Source: a bacterium
Lineage (GTDB): Bacteria > Orphanbacterota > Orphanbacteria > Orphanbacterales > Orphanbacteraceae
Assembly (NCBI GenBank): GCA_025782575.1
Contig: JALGYY010000040.1
Location: 1-50,398 of the forward strand
Length of the DNA: 50,398 nt
Direction: 5' to 3'
Shown: positions 26,914-35,731 of the stretch, piece after piece
How positions within the stretch are numbered: position 1 is the stretch's first letter
Layout of the letters: each line of letters opens with the position of its first letter
Translations under genes and position numbers: made by a program
The notes under the pieces: generated by a model
Seen by the model: the letters and a program-made list of their open reading frames with translations, nothing else
The model's database searches: none
What the model was told of the DNA's origin: nothing

Positions 26914-28074
26914 TCATAAGAAAGATCGCAGCTCTTCATCGCCCCCGTCCATTACCTCAATCCCGCCTTCTCTCAATCCTCGATCAAGGTCATGATTCAT
27001 CGCACAATGGATATTGAAGATCCTAGCGAGGCGATACTGATTCCCAGAAATTCTGAGTTCAGTCGATGACTTCGGAAGAGGGATTATGTAGCGGCCATCG
27101 TCACAATAGACCATTGTGAACTTGCCCACGCACGCTTCCCGATACAAGATCCGGAAATTTCCCCTCTGTGCTGCTGAGCGAAATTTTCCAGTCCAAGGTT
27201 CAGAAAACACAGAGGATCCCTCGGTCTGCGGATCTTCCAAGATCCTAAGATCGAAGTCAGGAAGATAGACGAATTCTCCATCCACGTCATCGTAGATCCA
27301 ATCTTCCGGTTCGGAGTCTACGACTGTTCTCACAACTCCAAGCCTCGCATCGGAAGGGCTAACGCCATCAAAACCATGCAGGATCTCAAGGAGCGCCATG
27401 AGTACATCGTCATCCAGATCCTGGACGTGGGTTAGCTTTACGTGACTTCGAGCAATGCTCTTCGTCTCAATGCCGAGTTTCTGAAAGTCAGAACTGCGGC
27501 GTTCCACGACCCTGTCATCTGATCCGAACAGGACAGATGATTTCGCTCCCGTTCGCTCCGCATAGTCAACCCACATATCACGGACCTTCTTGAGGGACGC
27601 TGATCCCGGAAGAAGATTTTGAACGGTGCGGTTGGGTGATATGTGCCCCCAATGTGAACCCCAAAGGGCCGGGCCAATCATTACTAGCCCCCGAAGACGA
27701 TGCGCAATTGACACCCCTTGGCGCTCCAATTCAGCCCCGGCCCCGAGCGCAAGGACACTACCAAGGCTGTGTGCTATACAATAGACGCGTGAATAGCCGC
27801 CCATATGAAGAGAAATGTATGAAGTAAGATCCTCAATCAGACCCTCGATTGTTGGCCCCCCTGGCTTCCATCTTGATGATCGGTATGCGTATAGTATGAA
27901 GTCTTTCTCCCAGCCAAAACGAGAAGCCATCAGGAGGTGAGGAATTCGGCCCCATGTGTGTTTGGGACTACCGCTCAGACCGTGGAGGAAGAGTACTGCG
28001 GCTCGTGGCCGGGACTTCGGCAGCTGATAGACTATCGATTCACCAATTCTTGTCTTAGTTCGGGTTCCTTGCAT
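26914..28074 (-). CDS. alpha/beta hydrolase (lipase/esterase-like) with extra C-terminal domain
   Basis: Residues 1-225 of 386 are an alpha/beta hydrolase: oxyanion motif LFLHGLSGSPKHTW, nucleophile Ser103 in IAHSLGS (G-x-S-x-G variant AHSLG), Asp186/187 in VLFGSDDRVV and a His in SHVKLTHV (211 or 216). It resembles lipases of the DUF676/serine-esterase kind often carried in defence islands as effectors. The C-terminal 150 residues (DLRILEDPQTEGSSVFSEPW ... FNIHCAMNHDLDRGLREGG) form an unrecognised domain. It is transcribed with the HEPN and membrane-protein genes in the same direction, with a 37-base gap. The fold is sure, the role is inferred. Confidence 0.75.
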   Translation of the reverse strand: MQGTRTKTRIGESIVYQLPKSRPRAAVLFLHGLSGSPKHTWGRIPHLLMASRFGWEKDFILYAYRSSRWKPGGPTIEGLIEDLTSYISLHMGGYSRVYCIAHSLGSVLALGAGAELERQGVSIAHRLRGLVMIGPALWGSHWGHISPNRTVQNLLPGSASLKKVRDMWVDYAERTGAKSSVLFGSDDRVVERRSSDFQKLGIETKSIARSHVKLTHVQDLDDDVLMALLEILHGFDGVSPSDARLGVVRTVVDSEPEDWIYDDVDGEFVYLPDFDLRILEDPQTEGSSVFSEPWTGKFRSAAQRGNFRILYREACVGKFTMVYCDDGRYIIPLPKSSTELRISGNQYRLARIFNIHCAMNHDLDRGLREGGIEVMDGGDEELRSFL

Positions 28075-28111
28075 CAGTACTTTAAATCCTAAGAAGGCGT
28101 TGCCATCTGGG

Positions 28112-29026
28112 TCAGGAATCTCCGAAGATTAGGGAGTCGAAGAGATCATCTCGTTCTTGGCCGTCAATTGCGGCACAGTAATCCTGGCGTCCGAGAAGAG
28201 TTGTTAGGCTGCGGCGGATTAAGTTCTCAAGTTCAAGCCCGATCTCTAAATGCTCCCCTTCTTTCAGTTTTGCAATTCTCATTCCGTGTACTATGTTTGA
28301 GCGCCACCTGTAGCTGCGCTTTGTAATTTGGAAGAAGTTAATCCGTTCCGCTGCGGTCGCGCCGAGGAGGAACGCTACTCGCTGTGAAATCCTATAGCTA
28401 GTAGCCCCCGGACCTTGGGGACCATAGATACCCTCCATGGCGATCCACAGCTGTAGGAATCTAATTTGCCAAGCTCTCTCGCGCAAGGATCGGGACAGCA
28501 AGCGAATGGCAGTCCATAATGCCCCGCTGGGTTTAAGCGACAGTATTGATGACAGCAGTGGTGGAATCGCGGTGAGGTCGTTGTTTGACAATCTCGAGTT
28601 CTTTGCGGTTGGGTGGGGGAGAATGGGATCGCGTACGATTCCATGTCGAAATGACCAGGAGCTGTCCCGCTTGTATACATGGACTAGAAGGTTTGGGGAG
28701 ACTGTGGTTGGCCTCACCAGCCAGGAAGCAATCTCGGCATAGAGTAAGAGCTCTTCGGCCTTTTCTTGCCTGGATAGCGGGTGCGCTTCGTCGGGTTCGG
28801 GGTCTCCCAGCGAAGATGCGGTGTATTCATGGCAATAGGCGATTCGACTACTCTCCATCTGAGTACGGCTGGTTTCGCTGAGACGATGAGCAAATTCTAG
28901 ATCGGAAAGCCAGTCAGGAACATGTGCAAGACTAACCCCATTCCCTAAATCCCCAGGCAAATTGAGCTCACTTGGATTGTAGGAAGGTATGATTCCGAGA
29001 ATGCACCACTGGTAATTCAATGCCAA
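28112..29026 (-). CDS. ApeA-like HEPN domain protein
   Basis: The C-terminal half of the 304-residue protein carries a HEPN fold of the ApeA kind: IRFLQLWIAMEGIYG, YRISQRVAFLLGATAAERINFF and the RX4H motif at residues 242-247 (RSNIVH). HEPN proteins with RX4-6H are frequently RNases acting in abortive infection or toxin systems. The N-terminal 150 residues (PDWLSDLEFAHRLSETSR, AEEIASWLVRPT-like) are the sensor-like part usual for Apea family proteins. Neighbours on the same strand are the hydrolase and a small membrane protein, suggesting one defence cassette. Confidence 0.7.
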   Translation of the reverse strand: MALNYQWCILGIIPSYNPSELNLPGDLGNGVSLAHVPDWLSDLEFAHRLSETSRTQMESSRIAYCHEYTASSLGDPEPDEAHPLSRQEKAEELLLYAEIASWLVRPTTVSPNLLVHVYKRDSSWSFRHGIVRDPILPHPTAKNSRLSNNDLTAIPPLLSSILSLKPSGALWTAIRLLSRSLRERAWQIRFLQLWIAMEGIYGPQGPGATSYRISQRVAFLLGATAAERINFFQITKRSYRWRSNIVHGMRIAKLKEGEHLEIGLELENLIRRSLTTLLGRQDYCAAIDGQERDDLFDSLIFGDS

Positions 29027-29065
29027 TTGTCCCCAAGTACTTGTTAGCCTGTGGCATCCCAGGTG

Positions 29066-29419
29066 TTATTTCGTCAGAGTGGAGAGAACACCTAGGACCG
29101 TAGAGCCAACGACCCAACAGACATAGAATCCACTACCGAGCCATGTCGAAATATCAGAGGCGTTGCGAGCCTCGCGCATCCAAGCGGGTGCCAATTCCTC
29201 ACCAGCCAATAGTTCTGCAACTTCCCGACTATATCGATAGTAGCAAGAATGACGATGTATGATGTAATAGGAGGCATAAACGGCGGCGAATACCGCAGCG
29301 CCGATCAGTAGCCAATCGGGAGCGAACCGCCCAAGTTGGGTTGTCTGAGTGATGAGCAGTCCGTTAAGCGCAGAAATTGACGCGACGGCCCAAAACTGAT
29401 CTCGCCCACATCCGTCCAT
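29066..29419 (-). CDS. small three-helix membrane protein
   Basis: The 117-residue protein has hydrophobic segments at about residues 9-24, 36-53 and 92-114 (WVVGSTVLGVLSTL) and a charged loop (RHSCYYRYSREVAELLAGEELAPAWMREARN). No family recognised. It is 39 bases upstream of the HEPN gene in the same direction and is probably co-transcribed with it. Confidence 0.6.
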   Translation of the reverse strand: MDGCGRDQFWAVASISALNGLLITQTTQLGRFAPDWLLIGAAVFAAVYASYYIIHRHSCYYRYSREVAELLAGEELAPAWMREARNASDISTWLGSGFYVCWVVGSTVLGVLSTLTK

Positions 29420-29599
29420 TTGTTGCCTCAGGATTGTGATCAGTATTTCTCTCAGTGAACCATTCCTCCGCTACGAGAGGCCTTCGATTCCCAGAATACT
29501 GCTGAAACCTAGATGCTATTCAGAGGGTTGTGTGGCTCCACCAATCGGCCCTGCTTCCCATCATACTCTAGCCGATCGCTCGATGCTAGCGGATCATCC

Positions 29600-29980
29600 T
29601 CACGAGACAAGTCTGTTCAGCAGATCGCCTTGTTCATGCCAATCCAATATCTGCGCAGCTCTGCGTATCGACCGTTCCATCGAAGTCCTTCGCCCAAGCA
29701 GCATCTCCTCCTGAATCCCCGGACTCAAATTCACCAAGTTGAGGACCTGCGACACCCGCGCTCGACTCACCCCGTAACGCCGGGCGATCTCAGACTGCGC
29801 AATCTCGCCAGCTCGCAGCAATCGCTCAAACCGGATGGCTAGGGCAAGGAGCTGGGCGATCCGTGGGACCGGCGTTGCTACAGATTCCACAGGCAGGGGG
29901 GAATGCCCGAACCTCACCCGATGCTCCGTCACCCGCCTCACGACGCGATCTCCCCAGCAGCAGCCTCCGCTTCCCGCCAC
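29600..29980 (-). CDS. ParB/KorB-like helix-turn-helix protein of a recombinase cassette
   Basis: The core of this 126-residue protein is a helix-turn-helix: RIAQLLALAIRFERLLRAGEIAQSEIARRYGVSRARVSQVLNLVNLSPGIQEEML. Genes with this sequence pattern commonly follow a serine recombinase and a DUF2924 gene, as here, in Planctomycetes and similar groups. Its ATG lies inside the end of the recombinase gene (43-base overlap), suggesting translational coupling. It may bind the element's DNA; function unknown. Confidence 0.75.
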   Translation of the reverse strand: MAGSGGCCWGDRVVRRVTEHRVRFGHSPLPVESVATPVPRIAQLLALAIRFERLLRAGEIAQSEIARRYGVSRARVSQVLNLVNLSPGIQEEMLLGRRTSMERSIRRAAQILDWHEQGDLLNRLVS

Positions 29981-31437
29981 ATGACCTTTAGCCGCTCACC
30001 GTCATACTCAGCCCGCTCGATCATGGACGCCACTAGCCGAGCCCGCTCTTCATGCGACAGGTTACTCCAGAGCGGTCGCCACTCGGCGATGGCGGCACCT
30101 ACGTCCTGTGGGTCGACGCCAGCCTGTAGCGTCTCGATCTCTGCGTCCACCTCGGTCAGTCTACGCTCTGCCGCCTTGGCCTCCTCCCGTGCATCAGCCA
30201 GCCGTCGGGGCTCGTCCTGTTCCAGCAGCCGGTCGATCGTGGAGGTGATTCGTCCGCCCTCCCGGCGCAAACCAGTCCGCTCTACCCGCAGCGCTTTCAC
30301 CCGCTTCCTCGCCTCTTCCTCCGCATGCCGGGCCGTGGCCTCCACCACATCAGGCTCCTGTGCCCGTTCGCGCACCAGCTCCGTCACGTACTTCTCCATC
30401 TCCTTGGCTGGCACCGCACCCACAGGGCAGGCGGTTGGTCCATTCGCCCTCACGCTTCTGCACGTGTAGTACCGGAACCGACGCGTACCCTTCATCGTAT
30501 AAGTATGGACCATGGGCTCACCGCACTGCCCGCAGAAGAGAACGTCGCGTAGTAGCGCGTCATACTTGTTCCGCACCTTGCTTGCGCCGTTGGAGTTTTC
30601 CTTCAGCAGGGTTTGGACCTCACCCCATGTGGGTGTGTCGACTATTGCCTCGTGCTCCCCGGTGTAGGTCTTGCCCTCGTATGTGACTTGCCCGACATAG
30701 GTCTGATTCCTCAGCACCTTGTGGAGTGTGGTGGTGTTCCACGGCCTCCCACCCCAGACGCGCGTCGCGCCGACGTGCCGCTTCGTCTTCCAGCCACGCC
30801 GGTTCAGTTCAGCCACTGCCCGTCGGATGGTCCGCTCCTCCAGGTAGATGGTGTAGATCGAGCGTACTCGTTCCGCTTCCTCTTCGTTCACAACCAGCCG
30901 CTTATCGACCAGGTCGTACCCCAGCACCGGCAGCCCACCCGTGTGCTTACCAGCTCGACGCGTAGCACCCATGGCCGCTGAGGTGCGCTCGCTGATCAGC
31001 TCCCTCTCGTACTGCGCGAAGCTGAGCAGGATGTGCATCATAAGGCGGCCTGTGGAGTGCTTGGTGTTGAAGGACTCTGTGGTTGAGACAAACCCAACAC
31101 CGCATTCTTCCAGCCGCTCCAGTAGGTGGAGGAAGTCGAGGATGCTGCGTGAAAGGCGATCGATCTTATATACGATCACCGTGTCCAGCTTACCCGCCTC
31201 CATGTCGGCAAGGAGCCGCTGCAATGCTGGGCGATCGGTGTTGGCACCGGTGAAGCCACCGTCGTCGTAGTGGTCGGGGAGAGCGACCCAGTTGTCCTGC
31301 GAGGCGATGAACGCTTCGGCTTTCTGACGCTGAACCACAAGCGTTGTGATCTCGGAGTCGAGGTGCTCGGTCGTGCTCTTCCGCGTGTAGATCGCGCAGC
31401 GGGTGGGGCCGGACTTGGTGGGCTTTCGCTTTCTCAT
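29938..31437 (-). CDS. large serine recombinase
   Basis: The ATG at 31435-31437 overlaps the upstream stop as ATGA and is preferred over an ATG nine codons earlier. The 499-residue enzyme has the resolvase catalytic domain (CAIYTRKST with nucleophile Ser21, YDDGGFTGANTDRPALQRLLADMEAGKLD, VYKIDRLSRS, LLSFAQYERELISERT), the recombinase domain (GYDLVDKRLVVNEEEAERVRSIYTIYLE), a zinc ribbon (CGQCGEPM ... YYTCRS) and a coiled coil (about 380-440). Such enzymes integrate and excise mobile elements by strand exchange at short att sites. It is the middle gene of the DUF2924-recombinase-HTH cassette. Confidence 0.93.
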   Translation of the reverse strand: MRKRKPTKSGPTRCAIYTRKSTTEHLDSEITTLVVQRQKAEAFIASQDNWVALPDHYDDGGFTGANTDRPALQRLLADMEAGKLDTVIVYKIDRLSRSILDFLHLLERLEECGVGFVSTTESFNTKHSTGRLMMHILLSFAQYERELISERTSAAMGATRRAGKHTGGLPVLGYDLVDKRLVVNEEEAERVRSIYTIYLEERTIRRAVAELNRRGWKTKRHVGATRVWGGRPWNTTTLHKVLRNQTYVGQVTYEGKTYTGEHEAIVDTPTWGEVQTLLKENSNGASKVRNKYDALLRDVLFCGQCGEPMVHTYTMKGTRRFRYYTCRSVRANGPTACPVGAVPAKEMEKYVTELVRERAQEPDVVEATARHAEEEARKRVKALRVERTGLRREGGRITSTIDRLLEQDEPRRLADAREEAKAAERRLTEVDAEIETLQAGVDPQDVGAAIAEWRPLWSNLSHEERARLVASMIERAEYDGERLKVMWREAEAAAGEIAS

Positions 31438-31913
31438 CGCGGCTTCTTTGCGAGGCCGAACCATTGGTAGCCGTTTACATGGGACCCGGTGATCGCCTTG
31501 GCAAGCGAGCTGAGCGATGGGTATTCCTCACCCTTCCACTCAAAGGTGGACTCCAGCACTTCAACGGTGATGGTCTTGCCCCTGTAGCGGCGCACCAACG
31601 TACTGCCAGATTTCGGAAGGCGGGGATCGCGGGTCTTGCGCTGGAGGCCATGGCCGATCTTCTGCCACTTGGCGTTCCTCGGCGGGATCTGCCGAAGAGA
31701 AGACTCGTCGGCGATCTCCTCGGCTCGACGCAGCGCGCGCTCAGACAGGCCGCCGTACTCCATCTCCTGCAAGCGCCAGGCGCACCGGCGGATTAGGTGG
31801 CGGCGGTTCTTCGAGTAGGCCACACTGCCCCACAGGCGGGCGAACTCGGCCTTTAGCTCCAAGGTTGTTAAGGCTTCGAGGCGGGCGATTTCAGCGTTTA
31901 TGTCGAGGGCCAT
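31434..31913 (-). CDS. DUF2924 protein of the recombinase cassette
   Basis: The 159-residue protein matches DUF2924: EIARLEALTTLELKAEFARLWGS, SKNRRHLIRRCAWRLQEMEYGGLSERALRRAEEIAD, and the C-terminal PKSGSTLVRRYRGKTITVEVLESTFEWKGEEYPSLSSLAKAITG, the last being a small DNA-binding-like domain found in several recombinase-linked proteins. It overlaps the recombinase gene by four bases (ATGA). Role presumably to assist recombination; not established. Confidence 0.85.
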   Translation of the reverse strand: MALDINAEIARLEALTTLELKAEFARLWGSVAYSKNRRHLIRRCAWRLQEMEYGGLSERALRRAEEIADESSLRQIPPRNAKWQKIGHGLQRKTRDPRLPKSGSTLVRRYRGKTITVEVLESTFEWKGEEYPSLSSLAKAITGSHVNGYQWFGLAKKPR

Positions 31914-32170
31914 GTTTGCCTCCCGGGTCTCGGGTTCGTGACATTCACGTTCTCTGGGGGGAGAAGGTCAAGCTGAACCGAGACCCCGGGGCATAATTTC
32001 TTTCCCCTACAAAAGGTTGATTCTGGGGGAGTTAGGGGCGTGGGAGCCGGATTTGGGCGGACTCCGGCCCTATGGCGGAGGTAGGCGAGGGCCAGGCACT
32101 TTGGTGCTCCCTCTCTCTCCGCGGCGGCGCACTCGGCTGAATCCACGATGATTCTCCTCCCACACTTCAC
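31898..32170 (-). CDS. possible small protein upstream of DUF2924
   Basis: A 90-codon open frame whose N-terminal part (IIVDSAECAAAEREGAPKCLALAYLRHRAG) looks peptide-like. The rest is proline-rich and may be non-coding. No family recognised. Confidence 0.2.
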   Translation of the reverse strand: MKCGRRIIVDSAECAAAEREGAPKCLALAYLRHRAGVRPNPAPTPLTPPESTFCRGKKLCPGVSVQLDLLPPENVNVTNPRPGRQTWPST

Positions 32171-32225
32171 CTACCGACTAATCACACGAAGTGTCCGGAG
32201 TATGTTTGGATGGTAGGATCCTACG

Positions 32226-34037
32226 ATGAAGCGAAGGAACTCTCATTTCCCACGCCCACCGATTCCACTGGCAGGCGACTCGGAGGAAATGACTATGAAT
32301 AAGGAGCAGCAGCAGTTCGGCTGGGTGCGACGTGAGCTTACGTACGATCTAGCGGAGGAGTCCGGTAACAAGCCAGAAAGAATCAGGGGCATCCTAGATC
32401 GAATGGATTCGGTGGAATGGATAGGGCAACCGCAGGATGCATTATCGCAATACTACCCGCTCCTTCGCACCGTTCAAGTTCTCGGGATTAAGGATGCCAT
32501 TGCTATTTTCGAGCATATTGATCTACAAAAGCTTGACCAGCGAAACTGCGCATTCCACGAACTGGGGCATCCCGGATTACCGTTCTACTCAATCGATGAG
32601 CTCTTGCAACTACTTCGCGATTTCGTAGCATTCTTAAAAGCAAACAGGGCCCACCTAGTGAAGTTCGGACATCCCGCGCAGTACTTTGCGCCATCCATGT
32701 GGCTGGACGCGTTGCTCGGACGCCTTTATTACGATCGCCTTCCGGTTCTTGTTGATGTGGGGCATGGCACGTACTTCCAGGATTGGGAATGTGAATGGCT
32801 TGGCCATGGAATACCAAGAACCTTTGGTCGGTGGCTAGGTTTCCGAGAGGGGGAGACGATTCCCCTGCGCTATATCTGGAGTCGTGGCGAAGGAGATGAC
32901 CTTCCACGCCCAGGGTTTCGCAGGGTCGCAATCAAAACTGGGAAGGGCAAATATTCGAACGCGCCGATGATACCTAGGCTCACCAAGGAGGATGCGACGT
33001 ATCTGAAGGAGCTGCGGCCACGGGTCCATACTGCCAAAATATGTGTTCTGAAACGAGCTTGCCGATTCCTGAAGTCAGATGCGGATGGCGATCTCTTTCT
33101 AGAAGCAACAGGGATAATTCGAAGTTGCGAGATTTCATTAGAGGATGTTCAATTCTTGTTGAGTGTTGAGGCTAAGTACACGCGGGTTTTTGAACAATCC
33201 GGAGACATCAGTCGTGGGCTACCTGGTGGTTTAGAGGATCTATTCCGATTCGTGAGCCACTGCGAAGAGGAGAATCGGACAAGACGGTTTGATCAAATTA
33301 GACGAACTCTGGGCGACATGATTATGAGACCCGCCTGGAGGGATTGGGGTTTTTCCGTAAAAGGCTACTACGAGCTTCTCGGCCACTCAAAGCGCGATGG
33401 AATCAATAACGCCCTCGATGAGTACTGGCGTTGGAGCACCACACGCAGAGCTACTCAGAATAAGTGTTGGGAAAGAGTTGATGTAGCACTTGCACGATCA
33501 TTTCAAGGGGCCTTCACAAGCCGCACTCCGGGAGACGTGGAACAGTTGAGTCGAGGGCATTCACCGAACTCCTTTACTCCACAGATACCGATTCTATCGG
33601 GAAAGTCTTTGGCCTCTAGTAGACAGGAGATGCGGAAGCTTGAACTTGTGGTAGACAAGGATTCAGCAAGTATCAATGGATGTCTCATTGTTTCGAAGAG
33701 CGCCCCGGTGAGATTTGCCATCCTTAAGATCCTCTGCGAGCGATTCACCGCCGGACTGCTAGGAGATCCGAAGCACCCTGGATTGCCTGTGACAGTAAGA
33801 GAGTTCTGCAAGATACTTGACGAAAAGCGGAATCGTCAAGTCTCAGATGCTGAGAGTGTTCGCAAGAACATTAATCGCTTTCAGGCGCATATTGTGGAAA
33901 CACTAAGAACGCAGCTTGACATCGAGATTGATAGGGAGGATGTGGTCGAGAACTATAAATGGAAACACGGTCCGAATCGATCGGGGTTCCGCCTCAATCC
34001 GAAGACCCTAGTCCTGCTCCCGCCCAAGATGTCCTAA
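32226..34037 (+). CDS. unrecognised 603-residue protein, C-terminal winged-helix-like region
   Basis: The ATG at 32226 and an inner ATG (about 32291, MTMNKEQQQFG) are both possible; GGAGG precedes the inner one. I recognise no family. Charged helices dominate, with no signal or TM segment. The N-terminal half has a TPR-like flow; the C-terminal region (about 480-600, MRKLELVVDKDSASINGCLIVSKSAPVRFAILKILCERF ... REFCKILDEK ... SVRKNINRFQAHIVETLRTQLDIEI) follows the scheme of an OmpR-type winged helix, in which a short hairpin LxVD...INGxxI precedes three helices. It may therefore bind DNA, but the leading kinase-like or sensor part is unknown. Lower GC than the surrounding core genome. Confidence 0.7.
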   Translation: MKRRNSHFPRPPIPLAGDSEEMTMNKEQQQFGWVRRELTYDLAEESGNKPERIRGILDRMDSVEWIGQPQDALSQYYPLLRTVQVLGIKDAIAIFEHIDLQKLDQRNCAFHELGHPGLPFYSIDELLQLLRDFVAFLKANRAHLVKFGHPAQYFAPSMWLDALLGRLYYDRLPVLVDVGHGTYFQDWECEWLGHGIPRTFGRWLGFREGETIPLRYIWSRGEGDDLPRPGFRRVAIKTGKGKYSNAPMIPRLTKEDATYLKELRPRVHTAKICVLKRACRFLKSDADGDLFLEATGIIRSCEISLEDVQFLLSVEAKYTRVFEQSGDISRGLPGGLEDLFRFVSHCEEENRTRRFDQIRRTLGDMIMRPAWRDWGFSVKGYYELLGHSKRDGINNALDEYWRWSTTRRATQNKCWERVDVALARSFQGAFTSRTPGDVEQLSRGHSPNSFTPQIPILSGKSLASSRQEMRKLELVVDKDSASINGCLIVSKSAPVRFAILKILCERFTAGLLGDPKHPGLPVTVREFCKILDEKRNRQVSDAESVRKNINRFQAHIVETLRTQLDIEIDREDVVENYKWKHGPNRSGFRLNPKTLVLLPPKMS

Positions 34038-34056
34038 GTTTTTTGCGCATGTCCAA

Positions 34057-34239
34057 TTGGCGATGCGCGCCTTTTTGGAATACCTTGCCCCGTATAAGCT
34101 TACAGACTCTTCCCACATGCCAGATGTCCGACAAGTCCCGGCAGACGTCCTAGACCTGACTCGCGTGAGCACTCAAAATTACGTTATCAACCTGTTGGAC
34201 ACGTTTCGTATCAAACCAGAGGCTTGGCGTAGGAATTGA
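34057..34239 (+). CDS. possible 60-residue peptide
   Basis: An open frame (MRAFLEYLAPYKLTDSSH ...) lying between the orphan protein and the next small gene; plausible composition but no ribosome site or family. Start (TTG or ATG two codons later) uncertain. Confidence 0.2.
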   Translation: MAMRAFLEYLAPYKLTDSSHMPDVRQVPADVLDLTRVSTQNYVINLLDTFRIKPEAWRRN

Positions 34240-34249
34240 GGGTCAGCTG

Positions 34250-34582
34250 TTGAGGGAAGAAATCACATTCAAGTCTCTTCCGAATGAGTGGATGACTCTC
34301 TTTCGTAATTTCTCAGAGTACCAATATGGACGGATGGAGGATCTACATATTAGGAACGGGAAACCCACATTCGATCCTCCTCCGCTAATATTTCGAGATC
34401 ATAAGCTAAGCAATCCCCTTCTCGTCCGAAGTGAGAAGTCATTTCGTGGCTCTAGTCTAAAGAATGAACACATCCATCTCATGCAAGATGCGGAACGGCT
34501 CCAAGATACCGTGTTTGAGCTCATAGTATTTAAGGGCGGTCTTCCGTTCCTAGTCACAACGAAGGAGGGCATGGTCATGTAG
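34250..34582 (+). CDS. conserved-looking phage/mobile hypothetical protein
   Basis: The 110-residue product (TTG start) reads like a family of unknown function seen in mobile elements: NEWMTLFRNFSEYQYGRMEDLHIRNGKPTFDPPPLIFRDHKL, ending FELIVFKGGLPFLVTTKEG. No domain or catalytic motif is visible. It lies before the sigma-factor gene and may mark the beginning of the virus-derived module. Confidence 0.55.
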   Translation: MREEITFKSLPNEWMTLFRNFSEYQYGRMEDLHIRNGKPTFDPPPLIFRDHKLSNPLLVRSEKSFRGSSLKNEHIHLMQDAERLQDTVFELIVFKGGLPFLVTTKEGMVM

Positions 34583-34752
34583 CGAATATGGAGAAGTGAC
34601 TAAACAGCCAGACAGCGAGCTGACCGCAAAGCGGAGGCCGTTGTGGGTGTCGCCAATGGGCGAACTTGCAACGTCTCCGCTTCTGTGTGTCTGGGATGAG
34701 TTCGATGTCTTGACGACGCCCACACGGGCTCCTCGCCAACGAGGAGAGACCG

Positions 34753-35337
34753 GTGGGAATCGCAGAGTATCTATCCGACGAGAATTCAGAAATCAGCCAG
34801 ATCATTAAGCGGAAAGCTCGCCAGTTGATCTGCAAACCATATTTCGATTATGGCGACAAGGAGGACTTGGAGCAGAGCCTTTCTCTACGTGCCATCCAGG
34901 CGTACGCCAAGTTTGATTCAAAGCGCGGACGCCTTGTAGCCTTTATTCAACGAGTCATAAACAATGAATCCAGAAATTTGATCGCCGCACAGATGACAAT
35001 AAAGAGCAAGAATCGTCGAGGAGCACTTTCCTGGGAAGACGCGTTTCTTCCTCAGGACGGGAATCGACCCCCCAAGAAGATCGACTCTTCCACCTATTTC
35101 AATATGACCGGGCGAGGTCCATCTTTCGATGAGCAGGAAATCGACAGAAGGGCTGACTTAGACAATTTCATCCGGAGGCTGCCCGAAGACATGAAGAGCC
35201 TGTGTGAGAGTCTGGAAGTCCACACACAGTCAACTATCGCGGAGCTGCAGAAGACCGCCCGATCTACTGTCCACAGAAAAGTTCTCCTGGTTCGGCGGCG
35301 TGCCGAGGAAGAGGGGCTCAGAGACTACCTCGAATAA
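34753..35337 (+). CDS. phage-type RNA polymerase sigma factor
   Basis: The GTG start follows GAGGAGAG. The 194-residue protein has region 2-like sequence at about 15-75 (QIIKRKARQLICKPYFDYGDKEDLEQSLSLRAIQAYAKFDSKRGRLVAFIQRVINNESRNLIAAQ), in which region 2.2 binding of RNA polymerase and 2.4 promoter contact would lie, and a region 4-like helix-turn-helix at about 145-185 (LPEDMKSLCESL ... TIAELQKTARSTVHRKVLLVRRRAEEEGL). It is shorter than housekeeping sigma factors and fits the ECF/virus-borne class. Seven bases after its stop lies a motif that recurs at 42063, a likely target. Confidence 0.75.
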   Translation: MGIAEYLSDENSEISQIIKRKARQLICKPYFDYGDKEDLEQSLSLRAIQAYAKFDSKRGRLVAFIQRVINNESRNLIAAQMTIKSKNRRGALSWEDAFLPQDGNRPPKKIDSSTYFNMTGRGPSFDEQEIDRRADLDNFIRRLPEDMKSLCESLEVHTQSTIAELQKTARSTVHRKVLLVRRRAEEEGLRDYLE

Positions 35338-35344
35338 ACGTGGC

Positions 35345-35380
35345 GACACTCCTCCGGATTCCCCGGTAGTTCAGGAATAG
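35345..35380 (+). promoter_or_regulatory. putative element sigma-factor promoter, copy A
   Basis: GACACT at 35345, 14 bases, GGTAGTT at 35365-35371, four bases, AATAG at 35376-35380. The same words at identical spacing recur at 42063-42098. Copy A starts seven bases after the sigma gene and 60 bases before the replication operon. Confidence 0.55.
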
Positions 35381-35440
35381 AAAGCGGAGTGCGGTTTCTC
35401 CCTCCGCCGCTGCGGACTCAAAATACTAGTGGAGGTAGTC

Positions 35441-35731
35441 GTGAACGAAGAGACCTATCAGTACAAGTTTGGTGGGGATGTCCCCATGGACCAGGTGGAG
35501 GAGACCCTTCTCCTGGCTACATTGGCTGTGGAGTGTTTGCTCGGGAGATCGGGAATCAGACTGGACGCTGCGTTCGATCTCGATCCGGCCGCTCGCCGAG
35601 GCACCATCAGTGCAACTACAGAAGCCGGGAAGCAGATTGCCAAGATCTTCACGGGTTTTCTGGCGCATGAGTTTGGAGAGGAGACGTTTGAGGTTGAGAG
35701 AGTGGCCAGTGACTCGGGGGGCCGCCCATGA
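35441..35731 (+). CDS. small hypothetical protein upstream of Cas4-like nuclease
   Basis: GTG at 35441 is chosen, as GGAGG lies five bases upstream. The 96-residue acidic protein (NEETYQYKFGGDVPMDQVEETLLLATLAVECLLG ... AFDLDPAARRGTISATTEAG) has no recognised family, but its order before a PD-(D/E)XK nuclease suggests a phage replication operon member. Its stop overlaps the next start by four bases. Confidence 0.7.
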   Translation: MNEETYQYKFGGDVPMDQVEETLLLATLAVECLLGRSGIRLDAAFDLDPAARRGTISATTEAGKQIAKIFTGFLAHEFGEETFEVERVASDSGGRP

